Assembly (NCBI GenBank): GCA_021372715.1
Contig: JAJFTX010000049.1
Coordinates: 1-15,291 of the forward strand
DNA length: 15,291 nucleotides
Source: Methanobacterium sp.
Lineage (GTDB): Archaea; Methanobacteriota; Methanobacteria; Methanobacteriales; Methanobacteriaceae
Direction of reading: 5' to 3'
Shown here: piece after piece, positions 1-6,163 of the stretch
Layout: the number at the start of each line of letters is the position of its first letter
Numbering within the stretch: position 1 is the stretch's first letter
Notes under the pieces: generated by a model
The model's database searches: none
What the model saw: only the letters and a program-made list of their open reading frames with translations
Told to the model about the DNA's origin: nothing
Position numbers and translations under genes: made by a program

Positions 1-261
1 AGCTCCGGAACTGCCAATTGCTGTGACACCACTAATTTACTGGTCGCACTTACCAGGGCAGCAGGAATTCCTGCCCGGTACGAGCATGGTGAATGCACAT
101 TCAGTGATGGTGTATTCGGACACGTATGGGCTCAGGTATACGTCAATGGGAATTGGTATCGTGCAGATGCCATAAGTGACAGAAACTCCTTCGGTGTAAT
201 AAACAATTGGGACACCAGTAACTGGACTTTAATAGGCATCTATGCAGAATTGCCTTTCTAA
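1..261 (+). CDS. Transglutaminase-like cysteine peptidase domain protein, C-terminal end (partial)
   Basis: An open frame enters from the left edge and ends at TAA 259-261, giving the last 86 residues of a larger protein. It shows the transglutaminase-like catalytic triad: Cys7 in NCCD followed by LLVALTRAAGIPARY, His41 in GHVWAQVYV, and Asp56 in NWYRADA. In Methanobacteriales this fold occurs in large secreted proteins, often with pseudomurein-binding repeats, and in the pseudomurein endoisopeptidases PeiW and PeiP, which cut the wall peptide cross-link; the C-terminal RNSFGVINNW stretch fits that group. Whether this copy is a wall hydrolase, an autolysin or an adhesin-like protein cannot be told without its N-terminus, which lies outside the window. 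A T-rich tract follows. Domain assignment is firm; exact role is inference. Confidence 0.8.
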   Translation, partial: SSGTANCCDTTNLLVALTRAAGIPARYEHGECTFSDGVFGHVWAQVYVNGNWYRADAISDRNSFGVINNWDTSNWTLIGIYAELPF

Positions 262-266
262 AAAAA

Positions 267-293
267 ACCCTTTTCTTTTTTTTCTTTTTATTT
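267..293 (+). terminator. Oligo-T tract downstream of the transglutaminase-like gene
   Basis: Directly after the TAA stop, the + strand carries a run made almost only of T with a few C (about 271-291). Archaeal RNA polymerase terminates at such oligo-T tracts without needing a hairpin, so this is the likely 3' end of the first gene. On the opposite strand, A318-A325 reads as eight T just beyond the end of ribL and could end that transcript. Confidence 0.5.
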
Positions 294-349
294 AACATCC
301 TAGAATAGATAATTTCTAAAAAAAAGATTTCTGGATCTACAAAGTATGA

Positions 350-814
350 TTAACAATTCTTAAGTGCATCTTCTTGAAATTCAGTTTCTTTTATTTTACG
401 AATGATCTTACATGAACTGTCCAGGGGAGATTCCTTATAACCGGTTATCTTAACAACCTCTGCCTTCAATTTTCTTTTATTTAACTCATCTCTAAGTTGA
501 TCCAAATCAAAATTCTGATCACTTCCTATAGTGATGATATCAGGGTCTATTTTACACACGATCTCAAACATATCTGTATTACTTCCCAAATAGGCATCAT
601 CAACTGGTTTAAGCATTTTAACAACTTCTAATCTTTGATCCTCATTAACTATGGGTACCCTTTTCCTGGATCTTACCGTTGAATCACGCGCCACCACAAC
701 CACCAGTTTAGAGTCTTCACCACCCAGTTTCTTGGATTCATGGAGATAATATCCATGACCAGGGTGGATTATGTCGAAGGTTCCTGTGGCCATTATGATC
801 TTAATTTTTAACAC
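350..814 (-). CDS. ribL: FAD synthase, archaeal cytidylyltransferase-like type
   Basis: Predicted to transfer AMP from ATP to FMN, making FAD. The 154-residue protein has the nucleotidyltransferase signature GTFDIIHPGH (residues 11-20, with HxGH at 17-20), a VARD segment at 41-44, and the later SS-x-x-I motif (SSCKII, 133-138). Length and motifs match archaeal RibL, which is unrelated to bacterial RibF. Cys135 and Cys154 lie near the C-terminus; the Methanocaldococcus enzyme is known to be thiol-sensitive, so these may matter. The GTG start at 814 keeps the first beta-strand (KIKII) that precedes GTFD; the alternative ATG at 793 would remove it. A GAGG sequence sits immediately before the GTG, closer than usual. 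The gene lies 14 bases downstream of the Mur ligase stop and is probably co-transcribed with it. A related glycerol-3-phosphate cytidylyltransferase is the main alternative. Confidence 0.85.
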   Translation of the reverse strand: MLKIKIIMATGTFDIIHPGHGYYLHESKKLGGEDSKLVVVVARDSTVRSRKRVPIVNEDQRLEVVKMLKPVDDAYLGSNTDMFEIVCKIDPDIITIGSDQNFDLDQLRDELNKRKLKAEVVKITGYKESPLDSSCKIIRKIKETEFQEDALKNC

Positions 815-828
815 CTCAGATAAATTAC

Positions 829-2289
829 TTATTTGTTAACTTTACATTTTGATTTCAGATTTCCCCACATGTATTGTTCTGGCCCGCATCCGGACACCAA
901 CACATAATTATGGGGTGATTCTTTAATTAATTCCCCAATCTTATCTATTCTATTCTGCATATCCTCATGGGATAAGGGATGGAAATCAGCAGGGAGTGAA
1001 TCTTTAATTATCTCATAGTACCTTTGAGCTGCTTCCACCGATTCTCTTCCCGGTATTACATGGACCATCCGAGGACCTAATGAAATTATGGAGCTTAGAT
1101 GATCCTCAAATATTTCATCTTCACCTTCATCAGGGGTGGTGTAGATGAAAGCTGTGTCTCCTGCTATATCATCTCCAGCATAAGTTTGCATGAACTGTAT
1201 GTTGGCCTTCAGTGCATCTCCATTATCACCCTGACCCATACCAATCATTTTCTCCTTTCCATCTTTACCTTTAACATTGAAGATTTCAAAACGTCCTGGT
1301 GGCAATATTGAAAGATCAAGATCCTTACATACTGCTTTAATGGTGTTTTGAACTCTTTCAGGGTAAGGTGTGAATGATGTATAAGTGGCTACTGCACAGA
1401 GTAGATTATAAAGATTATGAACTCCAAAAGCAGGTAAATTAACCATGAAATCCAGTTCAATGGTTTTATCTGCCGAATAATTATATAATTCTCCGCTTAA
1501 TTTTACCTGCCATCTATCCTTATCTGTTGCTAATTGGGTGAGTATTAGATCTGGTTGAGGTCTGGAGAAGCCGCAACTGCACTGATATATTCCCCTATGG
1601 TTCAGATATCTTTTTGAATAGTTGAGTTCATTTTTACATAGAGGACAGAAAACATCTCCGGTTATGGGTGTTTTATCCTCCATATCTATTTCTAAACCAT
1701 AATAACATACCCTAACATCTTTTTCCTTTTCTTTACCCATATATGTTGTTCGGGGATCATCTGCATTGGAGACCACTATGCCTCTTTTCATGGGAGTGGA
1801 AAGTAATTTTTTAGCCTTCAAATATTCTTCGAATGGATTTTTCTTTCCTGATACTTGGGAATGTTCCCGGGAGACGTTGGTGTAAACCACCCCAACAGGA
1901 TACACTACTCTGCTGACTGTATCAGGAATGGCATGTTCAATATCCCTGATACCATATTCAAACACCCCTAAATCAGCATTACCACTTAAAAGACCGGTTA
2001 CAATGGCGTTGATAGTGTTGCTTTCATAGTTATAGGCTATTTTGGTATCTCTACTTAGTAATAATACTATGATCTTGGTGGTGGTTGTTTTACCATTGGT
2101 CCCCGTGATAATCACCGAGCCTATTTTCATATTCCGGGCTAACTTATTCACACATTCTAATTTACCTATCCTTAGATAGATATAACCAGGAAAGCTTTTA
2201 CCCATACCACTTCCCAGTTTAATCAGATATCTGGATAATTTACCCATGAATTCGGCGATTTTACATCTGATATTCTGTAATAGTCCCAT
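829..2289 (-). CDS. Mur ligase family protein, MurT-like with a four-cysteine insertion (DUF1727 type)
   Basis: ATP-dependent amide-ligase family of cell-wall peptide synthesis. From the ATG at 2289 it has 486 residues: an ATP-binding P-loop GTNGKTTTT (63-71), an EYGIRD metal-site segment (111-116), the Mur-type NVSREH (138-143), and NADDP (175-179). A zinc-ribbon-like insertion follows with Cys215, Cys218, Cys237 and Cys239 (CPLC...CSC). This insertion is the mark of MurT, the subunit that works with the amidotransferase GatD on lipid II in Gram-positive bacteria. The C-terminal region corresponds to DUF1727. In methanogens the substrate is not proven; a role in pseudomurein peptide modification is an inference. 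Start choice: AAAGGA at 2303-2298 is 8 bases before ATG 2289, whereas ATG 2307 has no ribosome site in front; a third ATG at 2295 is only 2 bases away. No GatD gene is visible nearby. Confidence 0.82.
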   Translation of the reverse strand: MGLLQNIRCKIAEFMGKLSRYLIKLGSGMGKSFPGYIYLRIGKLECVNKLARNMKIGSVIITGTNGKTTTTKIIVLLLSRDTKIAYNYESNTINAIVTGLLSGNADLGVFEYGIRDIEHAIPDTVSRVVYPVGVVYTNVSREHSQVSGKKNPFEEYLKAKKLLSTPMKRGIVVSNADDPRTTYMGKEKEKDVRVCYYGLEIDMEDKTPITGDVFCPLCKNELNYSKRYLNHRGIYQCSCGFSRPQPDLILTQLATDKDRWQVKLSGELYNYSADKTIELDFMVNLPAFGVHNLYNLLCAVATYTSFTPYPERVQNTIKAVCKDLDLSILPPGRFEIFNVKGKDGKEKMIGMGQGDNGDALKANIQFMQTYAGDDIAGDTAFIYTTPDEGEDEIFEDHLSSIISLGPRMVHVIPGRESVEAAQRYYEIIKDSLPADFHPLSHEDMQNRIDKIGELIKESPHNYVLVSGCGPEQYMWGNLKSKCKVNK

Positions 2290-2307
2290 GATCATTATCC
2301 TTTGCAT

Positions 2308-2492
2308 TAAGATGTATTTAAAATATTAGTAACAATAATTATATTCCAAATTATATTTATCCAATTTTTAACCTAAAAAAAGTATCAGAATGAATAATAT
2401 ATAAATTAAAACATAATTAATTTTAAAAACTTTAATTAAAGGATTTATAGAATCCAAAAAAATCCAATCTTAAAGAGTTTAATTAAAAAAAT
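2308..2492. promoter_or_regulatory. Divergent promoter region between the Mur ligase and the PpsA-like gene
   Basis: A 185-base, very AT-rich spacer between divergent genes. On the + strand a TATA-like AATATATAAATT lies at 2395-2406, and a second TTTATAG lies at 2443-2449 inside a small perfect inverted repeat (GGATT-TATAG-AATCC, 2441-2455). On the - strand, AAATATAATTTGG (2358-2346) and ATATAATTA (2344-2336) are TATA candidates at a plausible distance for the Mur ligase. No Shine-Dalgarno sequence precedes ATG 2493. Which box is used cannot be decided from sequence alone. Confidence 0.4.
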
Positions 2493-3728
2493 ATGATAAT
2501 CATAAAAGGAATTGGGACCAATCCCTACATCGGCGTTGGAAAAATAAAAAAAATAGAAACCATAGAGGATCTCATTCAATTAAAAGGCGGTGAGATAGTG
2601 GTGGTCTCAAAAGCTTCACGAGATATGTTATCCTATCTGCAAAAGGCAGGTGGGGTGGTTACTGACTATGGAGGTATAACCAGTCATGTGGCTATAGTAC
2701 TACGGGAATTTGGAGTGCCCTGCATTGTGGGAACCCTTAAAGCTACTGATGTGCTCTGTGAAGATGAAATAGTAACCATAGATGGTAAAACCGGCAACAT
2801 ATATAAGGGATTCATTGAACTGGAGGAGGAGAAAGAATCTCTAGAAATCTACAACCCCTCCACCCGTATCAAGGTTAACCTGAACATACCAGAGATAGCT
2901 TCCCGGGTAGCACCCTACGCTGATGGTGTGGGTTCCCTAAGAATAGAAAATATGATCATACGCACGGGAAAACACCCCCAAACATTATTAAATGAAGGCA
3001 AATTAACTAAAGTATTAACCGAAGGTGTTAGAAAGATAGTAGACGCTTTCTATCCTAAATCGGTTTTCTTCAGAACCTTTGACATCCCCACAGATGAATT
3101 GAAACATCTGGAAGGCGGCGATATTGAACCAGATGAAAAAAACCCATTATTAGGATTAAGAGGTATAAATAAAGATATAAAAAATCCGGAAATACTGGAA
3201 GCCCAATATATGGCGGTGAAGAACCTTTTAGATGAAGGTTACTCTAATATTGCCATAAAAACACCATATCTAAGGGATATCTCCGAATACTCCGCTGCAT
3301 TAAAAACCATGAAAAAATGTGGTTTAAGACCACATAAAGATATAAAAGTGGGTATATCTGTAGAAACACCATCTGTAGTATTTACCTTCGACCAGTTCCT
3401 CCGAAAAGGTATAGATTTCATAACCCTGGGCATGAGTGACCTGACAATGTGTTCATTGGCAGTTGATCGCCGGGGAGTCAAAGTGGCCCATCACTTTCAA
3501 CTAACCCATCCTGCGGTGATGAGCATGGTTCAGATGATCATTGAAAAATGCGACCAGGAAAGGATAGAAAGCTGTATCAGTGGCTACGCTGCTTCAGATC
3601 CTAAAATAGTGAGGAAACTGGTACACTGGGGTATTGGTTCCATCTCCACCAACCCAGATCAAATACTTAAAATGAGGAGGATAGTGGATAAAGCTGAAAA
3701 TGAGTTAATATTGCGTAGCTCCAGATAA
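2493..3728 (+). CDS. PEP synthase-like protein: swivel and PEP/pyruvate-barrel domains only
   Basis: The 411-residue protein matches the C-terminal two thirds of archaeal phosphoenolpyruvate synthase but starts at the phosphohistidine swivel domain; the ATP-grasp domain (about 300 residues) is absent. The swivel motif GGITSHVAI holds the phospho-acceptor His65, followed by REFGVPCIVG. The barrel follows from about residue 130: SLRIE (148-152), RTFD with Arg194, LEGGD (206-210), GLRG with Arg223, VETP with Glu291 and MSDLT with Asp316. Two positions differ from active enzymes: the Asn before the metal-binding Asp is Ser315, and the catalytic Cys of the usual CGQ/CGE motif is Ser363 in CISGYAAS, with a Cys displaced to 361. 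It could be a PEP-binding regulator, a partner of a separate ATP-grasp protein, or an enzyme of altered chemistry. Its last codons and stop lie in a tandem 20-base duplication. Confidence 0.8.
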   Translation: MIIIKGIGTNPYIGVGKIKKIETIEDLIQLKGGEIVVVSKASRDMLSYLQKAGGVVTDYGGITSHVAIVLREFGVPCIVGTLKATDVLCEDEIVTIDGKTGNIYKGFIELEEEKESLEIYNPSTRIKVNLNIPEIASRVAPYADGVGSLRIENMIIRTGKHPQTLLNEGKLTKVLTEGVRKIVDAFYPKSVFFRTFDIPTDELKHLEGGDIEPDEKNPLLGLRGINKDIKNPEILEAQYMAVKNLLDEGYSNIAIKTPYLRDISEYSAALKTMKKCGLRPHKDIKVGISVETPSVVFTFDQFLRKGIDFITLGMSDLTMCSLAVDRRGVKVAHHFQLTHPAVMSMVQMIIEKCDQERIESCISGYAASDPKIVRKLVHWGIGSISTNPDQILKMRRIVDKAENELILRSSR

Positions 3729-3745
3729 TATTGCGTAGCTCCAGA
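3706..3745. repeat. Perfect 20-base tandem duplication across a stop codon
   Basis: The 20-base unit TAATATTGCGTAGCTCCAGA occurs twice without a mismatch, at 3706-3725 and 3726-3745, and is followed by TAA. The first copy encodes the last residues of the PpsA-like protein; the first three bases of the second copy (3726-3728) are its stop codon. The second copy is therefore out of frame and non-coding. Confidence 0.95.
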
Positions 3746-3800
3746 TAAATGTTACCCTTAAAGTTATTTGATATTATAGTTATTCTTGCAATTCGGATAA

Positions 3801-3836
3801 TATTTTTTTAATTACTGATCAATTAATAATTTTTTT
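3801..3836 (+). terminator. T-rich tracts between convergent genes
   Basis: The 106-base spacer between the PpsA-like gene and hisA carries two T runs on the + strand (T7 at about 3803-3809 and T7 at about 3830-3836, the second touching the hisA stop). They are plausible archaeal termination sites for the + strand gene. I see no equally clear T tract for the hisA transcript on the - strand. Confidence 0.35.
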
Positions 3837-4545
3837 ATAATCTTAATGCTTCTTCAAAGTTTATTTTACCCTTGTAAAGTGCAGATCCTATTACAACCCC
3901 ATAAACATCAGTTTCTGCTAATAATTTTAGATCCTCAAGTGAAGATACACCACCAGCATAAACTACTGGTATGTCAACAGCATCCAATAGTTCCTGTAAT
4001 GGTTTTAACTGAAATCCTTCTAAAAGTCCTTCAAAATCTACATTGGTAAATAGTATGCTTCCTGCGCCGGCTTCTTGCATGATCTTTCCCATCTGTGGGA
4101 CTGTTTTCTTGGTTTTCTCAGTCCATCCCCGGACCACAACCTGAGAATCCTTACTATCCAGGGCTACCATGATACTATCGCTTTCAAACTCCCATGAAAG
4201 CTCTTTAACCACATCTGGGTTTTCTATGGCCAAAGTACCCAGTATAACCCTCTTAATTCCCATATCAAGAAGTTTAATAGCATCTTCTTTACTTCTTATA
4301 CCACCACCCATTTCAATGGGGATGGATAATTCTCCCACCATACTCTTAATCAAATCTTGATTGTGGCGATTATCTCCAAATGCTCCGTCCAGATCTATCA
4401 GGTGCAGCATCCTGGCCCCTTTTTCCTGCCAGCTTAAAGCAACCTCCACTGGATTATCAATGATTACCTGCTCAGTACCTGGCTTACCCTGTACCAGCTG
4501 CACACACTTACCGTTTTTAATATCTACTGCTGGAATTATTATCAT
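3835..4545 (-). CDS. hisA: Phosphoribosylformimino-5-aminoimidazole carboxamide ribotide isomerase
   Basis: Catalyses the Amadori rearrangement of ProFAR to PRFAR in histidine biosynthesis. From ATG 4545 it has 236 residues, the normal length for this (beta/alpha)8 barrel. Catalytic Asp8 lies in IIPAVDIKNGKCVQL, the second catalytic Asp130 in MVALDSK; phosphate-binding loops are EMGGGIRS (78-85) and YAGGVSS (196-202), and the FTNVDFEG segment (166-173) holds the conserved Asp. The ATG start at 4545 gives the family-typical MIIIPAVD N-terminus; a TTG at 4563 would add six residues (MHFYNL) with no family counterpart. No other his gene is next to it, as is usual for scattered his genes in methanogens. 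The strong ribosome site at 4585-4578 is 32 bases upstream and serves a leader frame rather than this ATG. Confidence 0.94.
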   Translation of the reverse strand: MIIIPAVDIKNGKCVQLVQGKPGTEQVIIDNPVEVALSWQEKGARMLHLIDLDGAFGDNRHNQDLIKSMVGELSIPIEMGGGIRSKEDAIKLLDMGIKRVILGTLAIENPDVVKELSWEFESDSIMVALDSKDSQVVVRGWTEKTKKTVPQMGKIMQEAGAGSILFTNVDFEGLLEGFQLKPLQELLDAVDIPVVYAGGVSSLEDLKLLAETDVYGVVIGSALYKGKINFEEALRL

Positions 4546-4577
4546 GAGATTGTAAAAATGCAAACTTTCTTTTGCAT
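4542..4577 (-). CDS. Possible 11-residue leader peptide overlapping the hisA start
   Basis: On the - strand ATG 4577-4575 opens a frame of 11 codons (MQKKVCIFTIS) whose TGA at 4544-4542 overlaps the hisA ATG (4545-4543) as ATGA. A near-perfect Shine-Dalgarno AAAGGAGG (4585-4578) abuts this ATG with no spacer, which is too close for normal initiation, so the peptide may not be made. If it is, the overlap would couple its translation to hisA. The peptide has no histidine codons, so it is not a classical his attenuator. Confidence 0.3.
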   Translation of the reverse strand: MQKKVCIFTIS

Positions 4578-4585
4578 CCTCCTTT

Positions 4586-4679
4586 ATTCTCTTTTTTTAT
4601 GATTTATTCCTATATAGATTTATATGAGATGATATTATATTGAAAATCTTTTTTTATAAGTGAGTTAAAAATAAATTTT
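4586..4679. promoter_or_regulatory. Divergent promoter region between hisA and the MFS gene
   Basis: An AT-rich spacer. On the - strand TATAAAT (4624-4618) is placed so that transcription would begin near 4595, about ten bases before the AAAGGAGG site: a good fit for hisA. On the + strand TTTATATG (4619-4626) and ATTATATTG (about 4633-4641) are candidates for the MFS gene. The two directions may share overlapping TATA elements. No strong ribosome site precedes ATG 4680. Confidence 0.4.
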
Positions 4680-6056
4680 ATGGTTAAAAATGGTCAAATT
4701 CGGATACTAATCTTACTTTTCATTGGTGTTTTCATGGGCGCCCTTGATATGGGAATTGTAGGCCCAGCACTTCCAGCTATACAACCCTATTTTCAAGTAA
4801 ATGAAAGATTATTATCATGGATATTCACCATATACATACTCTTTTATATTTTAGGAACTCCTTTAATGGCTAAATTATCAGATATTTATGGTAGAAAGTT
4901 TATTTACATATTAGACATTATATTATTTGGTATTGGTTCATTTATTACTGTAACTGCTTTATCGTTTGAAATGTTACTTTTAGGTAGGGCTATTCAGGGT
5001 ATGGGTGCTGGAGGCATATTCCCAGTGGCCAATGCATTTATTGGGGATATTTTTCCGCCAGAAAAGAGAGGAGGAGCACTTGGAATATTAAGTTCGGTAT
5101 GGGGTTTATCTTTTGTTCTAGGGCCGATTTTAGGTGGTTTATTACTCAACTTTGCTTGGCAATGGCTTTTCATTATTAATATTCCCATTTCAGCTGTTGT
5201 TGCGGTGATCAGTCTGTACATACTCCCGAAAAGTGTGAAAAATCCACAATTTAAATTTGATTGGATGGGTTTTTTTATTTTAGGACTTCTGGTAACCTTA
5301 TTATCATATGGAATTAATCAAATAGATGCCTATCATTTCCAAGAAAGTATATTATCATTAAATGTACTTCCATTTCTGGTCTTTAGCTTTTTGCTATTCC
5401 CTATCTTCTGGAAGATTGAAATAAATGCTAAAAACCCATTAATTCCAGTTGATCTATTCAAAAATAAAGAGGTTAAACTGATAAATAGTATAATGTTTGG
5501 CACTGGTTTAGTTCAAGCTTCTACTATATTTATTCCTGCCTTCGTAATTTCAGCTATATCTTTCACCACATCTGAAGCCAGTCTGATGCTTTTACCAATT
5601 GTATTAACCATGGCTATCGGAGCTCCTATAATTGGGAAACTTCTTGATAAGTTTGGTTCCAGAAATATCATGTTTATTGGAATTTTTACCATGATATTAG
5701 GCTTGTTTATCATTGGATTCTTTCCTAAATCATTATCTGTATTCATATTAAGCGGAATACTGATTGGTGTTGGAATGAGCACAGCTATTGGCTCCCCTCC
5801 CCGTTACATCATGCTTCTGGAGAGCCCACCACAGGAAAGAGCATCCGGTCAGGGCATCTTAAACATCATAACCAGCATTGGGCAGCTAATAGGAGGGGCT
5901 CTTATTGGGGCATTTATAGGTTCTTATGCAGGTAAATTAATTGGTTATGAATATGCATACATATTCATAGGATTTGCTGCCTTTATCATGTTAATATTAA
6001 CTATTAACTTGAAAAGTAAAGTAGATCAACGTAAAACTATGCAAAAAGAAAAATAA
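4680..6056 (+). CDS. MFS transporter, DHA2-type drug/proton antiporter family (14 helices)
   Basis: An inner-membrane secondary transporter of 458 residues with about 14 hydrophobic segments, the topology of the DHA2 exporters. Diagnostic motifs are LDMGIVGPALPAI (22-34, DHA motif D1), motif A at the second-third helix loop (LSDIYGRK, 66-73), motif B LGRAIQGMGAGG (101-112, Arg103), PPEKRG (126-131) and the antiporter motif C GLSFVLGPILGG (142-153). A degenerate second motif A (GKLLDKFGSR) lies in the C-terminal half. The usual role is proton-driven export of hydrophobic compounds; the substrate cannot be read from sequence. No regulator gene is adjacent, and hisA lies divergently. The start ATG is the first in frame and leads straight into helix 1. 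The gene is intact. Efflux of a metabolite rather than a drug is equally possible. Confidence 0.88.
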   Translation: MVKNGQIRILILLFIGVFMGALDMGIVGPALPAIQPYFQVNERLLSWIFTIYILFYILGTPLMAKLSDIYGRKFIYILDIILFGIGSFITVTALSFEMLLLGRAIQGMGAGGIFPVANAFIGDIFPPEKRGGALGILSSVWGLSFVLGPILGGLLLNFAWQWLFIINIPISAVVAVISLYILPKSVKNPQFKFDWMGFFILGLLVTLLSYGINQIDAYHFQESILSLNVLPFLVFSFLLFPIFWKIEINAKNPLIPVDLFKNKEVKLINSIMFGTGLVQASTIFIPAFVISAISFTTSEASLMLLPIVLTMAIGAPIIGKLLDKFGSRNIMFIGIFTMILGLFIIGFFPKSLSVFILSGILIGVGMSTAIGSPPRYIMLLESPPQERASGQGILNIITSIGQLIGGALIGAFIGSYAGKLIGYEYAYIFIGFAAFIMLILTINLKSKVDQRKTMQKEK

Positions 6057-6067
6057 GTGGTGGCTAT

Positions 6068-6139
6068 TTAATTGTAGAATATTGCTGCCAATGCATTGAA
6101 GATAAATCCTAGTAAAAATGCTAATAATGGTAAACCAAT
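6068..6139 (-). pseudogene. Possible remnant of a membrane-protein C-terminus
   Basis: The 107-base gap between the MFS gene and the TPR gene holds, on the - strand, a 23-codon open stretch without a start codon that reads as one strongly hydrophobic helix (IGLPLLAFLLGFIFNALAAI, then FYN) and ends at TAA 6070-6068. It is closed upstream by TAA at 6142-6140. Chance AT-rich sequence gives hydrophobic frames easily, so this is only a hint of a decayed gene end. Confidence 0.2.
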
Positions 6140-6163
6140 TTACAAATATGCTTTAAAAACAGC

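Noticed and set aside
5513..5782. 89-codon antisense frame within the MFS gene
   Set aside because: Reverse reading of hydrophobic helix codons gives open but meaningless sequence; the sense gene has all family motifs.
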